16,492 nt of DNA from positions 1-16,492 of the forward strand of contig JAWXVD010000075.1 of NCBI GenBank assembly GCA_044425705.1, in the 5' to 3' direction. The notes under the pieces were generated by a model that was not told the DNA's origin, did not search any database, and worked only from the letters and a program-made list of their open reading frames with translations. The DNA comes from JAWXVD01 sp044425705 (lineage in GTDB: Bacteria > Bacillota > Clostridia > Lachnospirales > Lachnospiraceae). Made by a program: the position numbers and the translations under genes. Below are positions 6,934 to 13,776 of this stretch, piece by piece (position 1 is the first letter of the stretch; the number at the start of each line of letters is the position of its first letter).

Positions 6934-8458
6934 GGAAAATTTACTTAAGATAAAGAGAGAAGCTATCATAACCATATGTTGGTGTTTTCTGATTGCATGC
7001 ATTATTATTACAATTTGCAGTCGTTCTTCTTTTTTGTATCCCATGAATAATTGGGATGATGCAAATAGTTATTTATCTATGGCAAAAGCATTGCAAAATG
7101 GGAATGTATTATATCGAGACGCCTATGATCAAAAAGGTCCCTATTTATATTTGCTTTATATGTTTGCAAATATGATATCATCCGATAGTTTTTTTGGTGT
7201 ATATATTGTTGAATTGATTGCATGTACGTTTAGTCTGGTTGGAATGTATGCTATTCTTCGTTTATATTTATCAAAAAAGATGTCTATGGCATGTATACCA
7301 GTCATGGCATCGGTTATTTATTCTTCGGTAAGTTTTTATTGGGGTGGAAGTGCAGAAGAAATGATGTTACCAGCTCTTGTATTTGCGGTTTTTATTTCCC
7401 TGCGTTATTTTAAAAATAGATATCCAGAACCAATGGAGTCAAAAGAAGTATTTTTCGTGGGATTGTTGGCTGGATATGTAATGCAACACAAGTATACCTC
7501 ACTAGGTCTATTCTTTGCCTTTATGATGATGGTTGCGTGTACAAGATTATTAAAAAAAGAAATTAAAACAGCGTTTTTTCAAAGTGGAATTTTCTTATTA
7601 GGTATGTTGATACCGTCAGTACCGTGGTTAATTTACTTTGGCTATCATGGAGCAATAGGCTCATGGTATGAAGCATATGTATATAATAACATTTTTAGTT
7701 ATAGTGGTGTTTTTGAAAAAGCTAGCTTAGGACAACGTGCGTACGATTTGGCTAAGATCTTGTATGATTTGATCTTAGAACATTTTCAATATTTTATATT
7801 TATTATTATTGGTGGATTTGGTTTTATTTTTTCGACTAAAATAAAAATAGTAGAAAAGCTAAATGTGATTTCTATGTGCTTTTTCTTGTTTCTGGGAATA
7901 TTTGTTGGCGGTGTAAGATTAAAATATTATTCTTTTTCGTTAGTTGTTTTTGTGCCATTAGGCTTGATTTTTGTGGGAATATTACTTGCAAAAATATGGA
8001 AATTATTGAAAATTCATATGTCTCCAAAGATTTGCCAATATTCTATTTATGGAATACTATCAGCCGTGTTAATTGGAAGCAGTATTTTTGCATATGTTCG
8101 CTCAATGAATACATTTTTGATAGGGTATCCCAAAGAAGATTTTTACTTGTATCAATTTAAGGAAATAATTGAAGAAACGGAAGATCCAACCTTGTTAAAT
8201 ATCAATTGTTTGGATGTAGGTCTGTATACAGTGTGTGATATTGTTCCAACCTGTAGATTCTTTCAAGGGAATACTGTCAATTATGATTACGTGTTAAGTG
8301 AACAACAAAGATATATTGAAGAAGGGCTGATTGACTATGTAATTGTGCGAACAGATTTTCCACAATATTTAGAAGGTAGATATGAGATGGTAAAAGAAAT
8401 AACCAATGACTTAGAAGACAATCAATTTACATATCGATTATATCGAAAAATAAAATAA
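6926..8458 (+). CDS. Polytopic GT-C / GT39-like membrane glycosyltransferase
   Basis: Likely an integral-membrane transferase that uses a polyprenyl-phosphate-linked sugar and modifies an extracellular glycan or protein. About 510 residues. A first transmembrane helix is followed by a loop with the paired aspartates D44-D45 (NWDDANSYLSMAKAL) and the motif YRDAYDQKGPYLYLLY. Both are typical of ArnT/PMT-like GT-C enzymes. Roughly ten hydrophobic helices follow, then a soluble C-terminal tail. The start is uncertain: ATG 6926 is chosen because AGAAGGGA lies upstream, though the spacing of about 13 nt is long. ATG 6914 is too close to that site, and GTG 6893 has none. It follows the NlpC/P60 gene by about 67 nt with no terminator, so it is probably co-transcribed. 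Donor and acceptor are unknown; teichoic acid or other surface polymers are possible. Confidence 0.75.
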   Translation: MKGENLLKIKREAIITICWCFLIACIIITICSRSSFLYPMNNWDDANSYLSMAKALQNGNVLYRDAYDQKGPYLYLLYMFANMISSDSFFGVYIVELIACTFSLVGMYAILRLYLSKKMSMACIPVMASVIYSSVSFYWGGSAEEMMLPALVFAVFISLRYFKNRYPEPMESKEVFFVGLLAGYVMQHKYTSLGLFFAFMMMVACTRLLKKEIKTAFFQSGIFLLGMLIPSVPWLIYFGYHGAIGSWYEAYVYNNIFSYSGVFEKASLGQRAYDLAKILYDLILEHFQYFIFIIIGGFGFIFSTKIKIVEKLNVISMCFFLFLGIFVGGVRLKYYSFSLVVFVPLGLIFVGILLAKIWKLLKIHMSPKICQYSIYGILSAVLIGSSIFAYVRSMNTFLIGYPKEDFYLYQFKEIIEETEDPTLLNINCLDVGLYTVCDIVPTCRFFQGNTVNYDYVLSEQQRYIEEGLIDYVIVRTDFPQYLEGRYEMVKEITNDLEDNQFTYRLYRKIK

Positions 8459-8479
8459 TTATATCGAAAAATAAAATAA
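8438..8479 (+). repeat. Exact 21-bp tandem duplication across the glycosyltransferase stop codon
   Basis: Positions 8438-8458 encode the final LYRKIK plus stop. The next 21 bases, 8459-8479, are an identical copy that lies outside the gene. The second copy ends 5 nt before the rpsO -35 box. It looks like a recent replication-slippage product. No terminator is seen between this gene and the rpsO promoter. Confidence 0.9.
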
Positions 8480-8484
8480 ATATG

Positions 8485-8513
8485 TTTACATTTATCTTAG
8501 TATGTGGTAGAAT
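8485..8513 (+). promoter_or_regulatory. SigmaA-type promoter of rpsO
   Basis: -35 TTTACA (8485-8490) and -10 TAGAAT (8508-8513) with the ideal 17-nt spacer and an extended -10 TG at 8505-8506. The predicted start is near 8520, giving a leader of about 86 nt before the rpsO ATG. Confidence 0.78.
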
Positions 8514-8516
8514 GTT

Positions 8517-8605
8517 CAAGTATGAATTTTACTTGTGCTCAGGTTAGGGAGTCTCCAACCCAGTCTTAGTATAAAGTGAATAAAAAGAAAATGGAGGATA
8601 TTACA
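8517..8605 (+). promoter_or_regulatory. rpsO mRNA leader with two hairpins, possible S15 autoregulatory site
   Basis: The leader begins with CAAGTA (8517-8522) pairing with TACTTG (8530-8535). A second possible stem follows at 8542-8560, with GGTT pairing to AACC and a short G/C-rich inner stem. The SD GGAGG (8593-8597) is 8 nt before the ATG. S15 represses its own mRNA through structured leaders in several bacteria, and the structures differ between lineages. That this leader binds S15 is inference from position and structure only. Confidence 0.35.
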
Positions 8606-8872
8606 ATGATCGCTAAGGACAAAAAAACAGCAATTATCAATGAATTTGCAAGAAGTGAAGGTGACACAGGTTCACCAGAAGTACAAGTAGCAGTATTAAC
8701 AGCAAGAATCGCTGAACTTACAGAGCACTTAAAAGAAAATAAAAAAGATCACCACTCAAGAAGAGGTCTTCTTAAAATGGTAGGTCAAAGACGTGGTTTA
8801 CTTGATTATTTAAAAAGAAAAGATATTGAGAGATACCGTACTTTGATTGGAAAACTTGGAATCAGAAAGTAA
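8606..8872 (+). CDS. rpsO: 30S ribosomal protein S15
   Basis: Primary-binding protein of the central domain of 16S rRNA, forming part of the inter-subunit bridge. The 88-residue product beginning MIAKDKKTAIINEFARSEGD is the normal family size, and GDTGSPEVQVAVLTARI plus HHSRRGLLKMVGQRR are diagnostic. A GTG at 8576 would add ten residues not found in the family. The ATG at 8606 is preferred because GGAGG sits 8 nt upstream and the N-terminus then matches S15. The gene has its own promoter and an intrinsic terminator, and precedes pnp, the classical rpsO-pnp pair. Confidence 0.98.
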   Translation: MIAKDKKTAIINEFARSEGDTGSPEVQVAVLTARIAELTEHLKENKKDHHSRRGLLKMVGQRRGLLDYLKRKDIERYRTLIGKLGIRK

Positions 8873-8884
8873 TATGAGATTGCT

Positions 8885-8911
8885 AAGGCGGATAATGTAT
8901 CCGCCTTTTTA
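8885..8911 (+). terminator. Intrinsic terminator after rpsO
   Basis: A 10-bp perfect stem, AAGGCGGATA (8885-8894) and TATCCGCCTT (8898-8907), with loop ATG and a T run to 8910. pnp begins 31 nt downstream with no separate strong promoter seen. This is therefore probably a partial terminator or RNA-processing stem that sets the rpsO to pnp ratio. Confidence 0.88.
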
Positions 8912-8941
8912 GTATGTTAGAAGAAAGGTATAGGTATTAGT

Positions 8942-11029
8942 ATGTATAAAACTTTTACAATGGATCTTGCAGGTCGTACTCTTAGAGTCGATATTGGAAG
9001 AGTTGGTGCACAAGCAAATGGTTGTGCATTTATGCAATATGGTGAAACAACAGTATTATGTACAGCAACAGCGTCAGAAAAACCGAGAGATGGAATTGAT
9101 TTCTTTCCATTAAGTGTTGAATATGAAGAAAAATTATATGCAGTTGGTAAAATCCCAGGAGGATTTAATAAGAGAGAAGGAAAAGCAAGTGAAAACTCTG
9201 TTTTAACAAGTCGTGTTATTGACAGACCAATGCGTCCTTTGTTTCCAAAAGATTACAGAAATGATGTAACATTAAACAACTTAGTTATGTCAGTAGACCC
9301 AGAGTGTCGTCCAGAAGTAGTTGCTATGCTTGGTTCTGCGATTGCAACAAGTATTTCAGATATCCCATTCTGTGGACCATGTGCAACAACACAAATTGGT
9401 ATGATTGATGGTGAATTAATCGTCAACCCTAATCAAGTACAATGGAAAAATGGTGATTTAACATTAACTGTAGCTTCTACATCTGAAAAAGTAGTGATGA
9501 TTGAAGCTGGTGCAAATGAAGTGCCAGAAGAGAAAATGATTGAAGCGATTTACAAAGCACATGAAGTAAATCAAACAATTATTGCATTTATCAATACTAT
9601 GGTAGCAGAAGTTGGAAAAGAAAAACACACTTACACAAGTTGTGCAATTCCAGCAGAAATGTTTGATGCCATGAAAGAAATCGTAACTCCAGCAGAAATG
9701 GAAGTAGCTGTATTTACAGATGAAAAACAAGTTCGTGAAGAAAATATTCGCGTAATTAGAGATAAAATGCAAGAAGCATTTGCAGAAAATGAAGAATGGT
9801 TATCTGTACTTGGTGAAGCACTTTACCAATATCAGAAAAAAACAGTTCGTAAAATGATTTTAAAGGATCAAAAACGTCCAGACGGTCGTTTATTAACACA
9901 AATACGTAAATTATCAGGTGAAACAGATATTATTCCTAGAGTACATGGTTCTGCTATGTTTACACGTGGACAAACTCAAATCTGTAATATTACAACATTA
10001 GCTCCATTATCTGAAATGCAGAGAGTAGATGGTTTAGATGCTAATGAAACAAACAAAAGATATATGCATCATTACAATTTCCCTTCATATTCAGTAGGGG
10101 AAACAAAGCCTTCAAGAGGTCCAGGACGTCGTGAAATTGGACATGGTTCCCTTGCAGAAAAAGCATTAGTGCCAGTACTTCCAACAGAAGAAGAATTCCC
10201 ATATGCTATCCGTACGGTTTCGGAAACATTTGAATCTAACGGTTCTACATCAATGGCTTCTACTTGTGCATCTTGTATGTCACTTATGGCAGCTGGTGTT
10301 CCACTTAAGAAAATGGTAGCTGGTATTTCTTGTGGTCTTGTAACAGGTGATACAGATGATGAATACGTATTATTAACAGACATCCAAGGATTAGAAGATT
10401 TCTTTGGAGATATGGACTTTAAAGTAACTGGTACTACAGAAGGTATTACAGCAATCCAAATGGATATTAAAATTCACGGGTTAACTAGAGATATCGTAGA
10501 AGGTGCAATTAAAACATGTAAAGAAGCTAGAATGTTTATTATGGAAGATTGTATGATTCCTACAATTGCAACACCAAGAGAAACAGTAGGAGCCTATGCA
10601 CCTAAGATTGTATCAATTGAAATCAATCCAGAAAAAATTGGTGATGTAGTTGGTCAACGTGGTAAAACAATTAATGAAATTATTTCACGTACAGGTGTAA
10701 AAATTGATATCACTGATGAAGGAAAAGTTTCAGTTTGTGGCACAGAACAAGCAGGAATGGATCAAGCAATTAAGATGATTGAAATTATCACAACTGATTA
10801 TAGAGAAGGTCAAATCTTTACAGGAAAAGTAATCAGCATTAAAGAATTTGGTGCGTTTATTGAATTTGCTCCAGGAAAAGAAGGAATGGTACACATTTCT
10901 AAAATTTCTAAAGAAAGAATCAATCATGTAGAAGATGTACTTACATTAGGAGATGAAGTTACTGTAGTTTGTCTTGGAAAAGATAAGATGGGTAGAATTA
11001 GTTTCTCAATGAAAGATGTAAAAAAATAA
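8942..11029 (+). CDS. pnp: Polyribonucleotide nucleotidyltransferase (PNPase)
   Basis: Phosphorolytic 3'-to-5' exoribonuclease, trimeric, of the RNA degradation machinery; it can also add heteropolymeric tails. The 695 residues have the full family layout: two RNase PH domains separated by an alpha-helical domain, a KH domain (about 560-615; GxxG loop is GQRG in VVGQRGKTI) and an S1 domain (about 623-693; GQIFTGKVISIKEFGAFIEF). The catalytic residues D486, D492 and K494 are present in EDFFGDMDFKV. The second PH domain opens with the FTRGQTQ motif. It follows rpsO past a terminator hairpin and is followed by repeats and a strong terminator. PNPase mRNAs are often autoregulated through the leader; no specific site is evident here. 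Confidence 0.98.
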   Translation: MYKTFTMDLAGRTLRVDIGRVGAQANGCAFMQYGETTVLCTATASEKPRDGIDFFPLSVEYEEKLYAVGKIPGGFNKREGKASENSVLTSRVIDRPMRPLFPKDYRNDVTLNNLVMSVDPECRPEVVAMLGSAIATSISDIPFCGPCATTQIGMIDGELIVNPNQVQWKNGDLTLTVASTSEKVVMIEAGANEVPEEKMIEAIYKAHEVNQTIIAFINTMVAEVGKEKHTYTSCAIPAEMFDAMKEIVTPAEMEVAVFTDEKQVREENIRVIRDKMQEAFAENEEWLSVLGEALYQYQKKTVRKMILKDQKRPDGRLLTQIRKLSGETDIIPRVHGSAMFTRGQTQICNITTLAPLSEMQRVDGLDANETNKRYMHHYNFPSYSVGETKPSRGPGRREIGHGSLAEKALVPVLPTEEEFPYAIRTVSETFESNGSTSMASTCASCMSLMAAGVPLKKMVAGISCGLVTGDTDDEYVLLTDIQGLEDFFGDMDFKVTGTTEGITAIQMDIKIHGLTRDIVEGAIKTCKEARMFIMEDCMIPTIATPRETVGAYAPKIVSIEINPEKIGDVVGQRGKTINEIISRTGVKIDITDEGKVSVCGTEQAGMDQAIKMIEIITTDYREGQIFTGKVISIKEFGAFIEFAPGKEGMVHISKISKERINHVEDVLTLGDEVTVVCLGKDKMGRISFSMKDVKK

Positions 11030-11031
11030 AT

Positions 11032-11089
11032 GTAACAGTTCACTTATATTCGTGCATAAAAATATAACTTTCAGTCAATGGCTGAAAGT
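11032..11089 (+). repeat. Intergenic hairpin repeat after pnp (related to one before spoIIIAG)
   Basis: Contains GTAACAGTT (11032-11040), the 20-mer CATAAAAATATAACTTTCAG (11055-11074) and a hairpin with arms ACTTTCAG (11067-11074) and CTGAAAGT (11082-11089). The 15714-15766 region repeats the same order: GTAACAGTT, then the 20-mer with one mismatch (15728-15747), then a hairpin. It is thus a dispersed element rather than a gene-specific signal. Confidence 0.65.
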
Positions 11090-11097
11090 CATATATA

Positions 11098-11138
11098 AAA
11101 AATAAAGCTATGAACCGAGGTTCATGGCTTTATTTTTT
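11098..11138. terminator. Bidirectional terminator between pnp and the grcA-like gene
   Basis: AAATAAAGC and GCTTTATTT form the outer stem, one T.G pair follows, then ATGAAC and GTTCAT close a CGAG loop, about 16 bp in all. T7 follows on the + strand. The flanking run of A residues upstream gives T6 on the minus strand. It can therefore end both pnp (+) and the convergent small gene (-), whose stop is only about 10 bases away. Confidence 0.9.
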
Positions 11139-11147
11139 TGTGTTTTT

Positions 11148-11390
11148 TTAAATTCCACTGTGGAAAGTACGGCTAATAACATCAGATTGTTGTTCTGGTG
11201 TTAATTTAATGAAGTTAACAGCATAACCAGAAACTCTAATTGTAAGTTGAGGATAGTTTTCTGGATTTTTTTGTGCGTCTAATAAAGTTTCTCTGTTTAA
11301 TACATTTACGTTTAAGTGATGTCCACCTTTTGTTGCATAACCATCTAATAAAGCTACTAAATTATCTACTTGTTGTGTTGCGATGCTCAT
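11148..11390 (-). CDS. grcA: Stand-alone glycyl radical domain protein (GrcA/YfiD-like)
   Basis: Spare glycyl radical domain. In the E. coli YfiD model such proteins replace the oxygen-cleaved C-terminus of pyruvate formate-lyase and restore its activity after PFL activase installs the radical. The 80 residues correspond to the C-terminal end of PFL: GGHHLNVNVLNRETLLDA, PENYPQLTIRVSGYAVNF and TPEQQSDVISRTFHSGI. The radical-bearing residue is Gly55 in RVSGYAV. It is shorter than E. coli GrcA (127 residues), with hardly any N-terminal extension. The SD AAGGAGGA ideally precedes the ATG. It is single, convergent to pnp and divergent from spoIIIA, with its own promoter and the shared terminator. 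It has no active-site cysteines, so it is not a PFL by itself. A decayed PFL fragment is unlikely given the intact signals. Confidence 0.88.
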   Translation of the reverse strand: MSIATQQVDNLVALLDGYATKGGHHLNVNVLNRETLLDAQKNPENYPQLTIRVSGYAVNFIKLTPEQQSDVISRTFHSGI

Positions 11391-11444
11391 ATGAAATTCC
11401 TCCTTGAATCATTCAAATTATTTTTACGGGGTAACATTAATAAT

Positions 11445-11457
11445 AGTAATTGTTACT
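11445..11457. promoter_or_regulatory. Possible operator in the grcA-like leader
   Basis: The perfect dyad AGTAA-TTG-TTACT lies between the grcA -10 box and its ribosome binding site. A wider GTAACA (11431-11436) / TGTTAC (11451-11456) pairing overlaps it. It does not match the Rex or FNR consensus. It may be an unknown operator or just an mRNA hairpin. Confidence 0.25.
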
Positions 11458-11475
11458 GTTATTTAAGTTAATATC

Positions 11476-11504
11476 ATAATATCATAAATTATTTATACTG
11501 TAAA
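11476..11504 (-). promoter_or_regulatory. SigmaA-type promoter of the grcA-like gene
   Basis: Read on the minus strand: -35 TTTACA (11504-11499), a 17-nt spacer, -10 TATTAT (11481-11476) and an extended -10 TG. The start would be near 11469, a leader of about 80 nt. It lies back to back with the leader of spoIIIAA. Confidence 0.72.
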
Positions 11505-11624
11505 GGAACATTTATAAAAAAATTGTTCTTTTTTTTATGCAAAAAAATAGGAATAACTTGGACTATTTTTCATATATTGAGACATGGGGATAGTGTTCAT
11601 GTAGGAACTGTAAGGATAGGGGAG

Positions 11625-11650
11625 ATTAGGTTGAAAGTGATGGTTATTAA
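11625..11650 (+). repeat. Copy of the start-site repeat core before spoIIIAA
   Basis: The stretch TTAGGTTGA followed by AAGTGATGGTTATTAA matches the end of the spoIIIAD copy (13359-13386), except for a 4-bp GAGA deletion and single changes. It covers the alternative TTG/GTG/ATG starts of spoIIIAA (11631-11640). Confidence 0.5.
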
Positions 11651-11663
11651 AAAGAAAGAAGAA

Positions 11664-12605
11664 ATGATATTGCAGATTTTTCCATTTAAAAGAAGAGAAT
11701 TTTGGAGAGAAGTTGCAAACAACTATGCACAGATTCAAGAAATCAGAATACGGGTGGAACAGCCTATTTTAATAAGGGGAAATGGAAATGAGCGTTTTCT
11801 TACAAAAGAAGGAAAATTAGTACATAGCTATAGGGAAGATTTGGCATATGGTAGCAAAATGGAAATAGAAGAAATTATAAACTTTCTTTGCAAAGAATCA
11901 ATCTATGCTTTTACTGATGAAATTGGACAAGGGTTTCTTACTGTAGCAGGAGGACATAGAGTTGGAATTGTAGGAGAAATTATCTGCAATAGGCAGGGAA
12001 AGTTGGAGACTATGAAAAATTTTTCTAGCTTAAATATAAGAATAGCCCATGAAATATTAGGGGTGGCGGATGTGATCTTGCCTTATTTATATGGAACTTA
12101 TGGATTGTATAATACCTTGATGATTTCACCACCAGGCTGTGGGAAAACAACTTTATTACGAGATACCATTCGGCAAATTTCCAACGGAAATAAACACCAT
12201 AGAGGAATGCAGGTGGGGGTAGTAGATGAACGTTCAGAGTTAGGAAATGTATGTGGTGGGACTCCACAGAACCATATAGGAATGAGAACAGATATTTTAG
12301 ATGGATGTCAAAAAGCACAAGGTATGATGTTGTTGCTTCGTTCTATGGGACCAGAAGTGATTGCGGTAGATGAATTAGGAGGTGTTGATGATATTAAAGC
12401 AACAAAAGTGGCACTGCAAGGGGGGTGTAGTGTACTAGCTACGATTCATGGAAACAGTATTTTAGAATTGAAGCAAAAAGAATACATAAATCAAATGATA
12501 GAAGAAAAGATTTGGAAACGCTATATCTTATTAGGAAAAAAGAATGGACAATGTAAAGTGATAGAAATTCGTGATGAAGAAGGTGAACTATGTTACAAAT
12601 TATAG
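11664..12605 (+). CDS. spoIIIAA: Stage III sporulation protein AA, ATPase
   Basis: Cytoplasmic secretion-type ATPase thought to power assembly or function of the SpoIIIA-SpoIIQ channel joining mother cell and forespore. Walker A is PPGCGKTTLLRD with K161. VVDERSEL and VIAVDELGG give Walker B-type acidic motifs, and IHGNS follows. From ATG 11664 the protein is 313 residues (Bacillus 307), and EIRIRV lies 25 residues in, as expected. A TTG at 11631 has a better ribosome binding site (AGGGGAG, 6 nt away) and would add 11 residues, but it falls in a repeat element, so the start is unsettled. The gene overlaps spoIIIAB by 16 nt and leads the operon. In Bacillus the operon is transcribed by sigmaE in the mother cell. 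No convincing sigmaE promoter was recognised here. Confidence 0.93.
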   Translation: MILQIFPFKRREFWREVANNYAQIQEIRIRVEQPILIRGNGNERFLTKEGKLVHSYREDLAYGSKMEIEEIINFLCKESIYAFTDEIGQGFLTVAGGHRVGIVGEIICNRQGKLETMKNFSSLNIRIAHEILGVADVILPYLYGTYGLYNTLMISPPGCGKTTLLRDTIRQISNGNKHHRGMQVGVVDERSELGNVCGGTPQNHIGMRTDILDGCQKAQGMMLLLRSMGPEVIAVDELGGVDDIKATKVALQGGCSVLATIHGNSILELKQKEYINQMIEEKIWKRYILLGKKNGQCKVIEIRDEEGELCYKL

Positions 12606-13102
12606 GAGGTGCTTTTATTCTTTTGGGCAGTATTGGCATTGGACAAAGTATGGTAGAAGAGATTCGAACAAAACAAAATACATTAATAGAATATCTTCAT
12701 TTTTTTGATATCTTACATAGTGAAATATCATATAGTCGAGAAACCATACCTGACGCTTGTGGAAAAATTGGTCAAAAAATAGATGGAAAGTTAGGGGAAT
12801 ATTTAAAAAACATACAAGTAGAAGTAGAGCAAGGAAATTCTTTCCCAGAGTGCTGGCGTCAACAAATGGAACAAGCATTACAGGGTATTAAAATAGATGC
12901 AAAGTTTAAAAAGCACATGCTAGAATTTCCTTCCTATGTAGGATTTGCAGACAGTGAGATGCAGTGTCGAGCCGTGAATGGATATATGGAAGATATTTCG
13001 GTAATGAAGAGTGAATTGGAAGATAATATGAAAGATCAAATTAAGATGATACATGCTATTAGTGTAAGCTGTGGCATGATGATTGCAATTATTTTGTGGT
13101 AA
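12590..13102 (+). CDS. spoIIIAB: Stage III sporulation protein AB
   Basis: Membrane protein resembling type II secretion GspF-like platform proteins, presumed to connect the SpoIIIAA ATPase to the channel. The 170 residues match Bacillus (171). The N-terminal anchor is IIGGAFILLGSIGIGQSM. A soluble helical region follows (ISYSRETIPDACGKIG, FAD-EMQCRAVNGYMED), then a C-terminal hydrophobic helix ending AIILW. The ATG lies within the end of spoIIIAA with GAAGAAGG as ribosome binding site, so the two are translationally coupled. Confidence 0.93.
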   Translation: MLQIIGGAFILLGSIGIGQSMVEEIRTKQNTLIEYLHFFDILHSEISYSRETIPDACGKIGQKIDGKLGEYLKNIQVEVEQGNSFPECWRQQMEQALQGIKIDAKFKKHMLEFPSYVGFADSEMQCRAVNGYMEDISVMKSELEDNMKDQIKMIHAISVSCGMMIAIILW

Positions 13103-13128
13103 ATATAGGATAGGAAGAAGGAATATAA

Positions 13129-13323
13129 ATGGAGATAAGTTTGATTTTTAAGATTGCAGCAGTTGGTATATTAGTTACTATTTTGAATCAAATATTAAAG
13201 GCAACACAACGTGAAGAATTGGCATTTCTCATATCACTTTCATCCTTGATTTTAGTCCTAACATGGATTGTTCCATATATTTATGATCTATTTGCAATGG
13301 TACAAGGGTTATTTGATTTATGA
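13129..13323 (+). CDS. spoIIIAC: Stage III sporulation protein AC
   Basis: Small integral membrane component of the SpoIIIA complex. The 64 residues form two transmembrane helices (about 5-22 and 31-50) joined by the polar segment LKATQREE. Bacillus SpoIIIAC has 68 residues and the same pattern. The SD AAGAAGGA lies close upstream of the ATG. It is the third gene of the operon in the conserved order. Individual function is not resolved in any species known to me; sequence and position make the identification secure. Confidence 0.92.
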   Translation: MEISLIFKIAAVGILVTILNQILKATQREELAFLISLSSLILVLTWIVPYIYDLFAMVQGLFDL

Positions 13324-13329
13324 TAGTGA

Positions 13330-13383
13330 GGCGATTTGTCGCTTATGAGCCTAAATTGTTAGGTTGAGAGAAAGTGATGGTTA
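13330..13383 (+). repeat. Hairpin repeat copy before spoIIIAD
   Basis: Aligned without gaps to the spoIIIAE repeat unit (13854-13907), 43 of 54 bases are identical, and the last 14 plus the preceding TGAGA are perfectly conserved. It can form small stems (GCGA/TCGC; CCTAA/TTAGG). It ends 5 nt before the spoIIIAD ATG, so it supplies the leader and any ribosome binding site (GAGAGAAAG). Confidence 0.75.
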
Positions 13384-13388
13384 CTAAT

Positions 13389-13775
13389 ATGAGTATATTA
13401 CAAATAGCAATGATTGCTCTTTCAGGTGTGATACTAGCAATGATGTTAAAGAATTATAAACCAGAATATAGTAATTATATCGGTATGGTTGTATCGCTTT
13501 TTATTTTTGCATCTGTAATAGTAGTTCTTAACATGATGAAAGAAGAAATTGGACAGATATCTTTTGTAGTGGGAGAAAATAGTACTTATTATGTCATACT
13601 GTTTAAAATTCTGGGAATCACATATCTTTGCGAATTTACAGCAAGTATTTGTAAGGATGCAGGTTATCAATCCATAGCAGGACAAGTTGAATTATTTGGA
13701 AAATTGACTGTACTAATTGCTGGAATGCCAATTTTGCAGGCTCTACTCAGTACCATTCAAAATTTTATTAGTTAA
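13389..13775 (+). CDS. spoIIIAD: Stage III sporulation protein AD
   Basis: Integral membrane subunit of the SpoIIIA channel complex, 128 residues (Bacillus 133). Hydrophobic helices occur at about 3-20, 28-48, 65-85 and 100-125. The conserved stretch ILGITYLCEFTASICKDAGYQSIAGQVELFGK corresponds to the family signature (split here: ILGITYLCEFTASICKDAG, then YQSIAGQVELFGK). ATG 13389 is chosen because QIAMIAL then aligns with the Bacillus N-terminus. GTG 13374 and ATG 13377 are in frame, but lie inside a repeat element. No strong SD stands before any of them; GAGAGAAAG (13366-13374) is the only candidate. It follows spoIIIAC by 65 nt. Confidence 0.92.
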   Translation: MSILQIAMIALSGVILAMMLKNYKPEYSNYIGMVVSLFIFASVIVVLNMMKEEIGQISFVVGENSTYYVILFKILGITYLCEFTASICKDAGYQSIAGQVELFGKLTVLIAGMPILQALLSTIQNFIS

Positions 13776-13776
13776 A

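Noticed and set aside
7876..8160. Second + frame of 94 residues within the glycosyltransferase gene
   Set aside because: It lies entirely within the longer membrane-protein frame, without its own SD or homology.
8576..8605. GTG start for S15
   Set aside because: It adds residues absent from the family and would place the strong SD GGAGG inside the gene.
11505..11537. GAACA/TGTTC followed by a run of T, as a terminator
   Set aside because: The stem is only five perfect pairs with mismatches, and no + strand transcript would need ending there, since pnp already has a strong terminator at 11098-11138.
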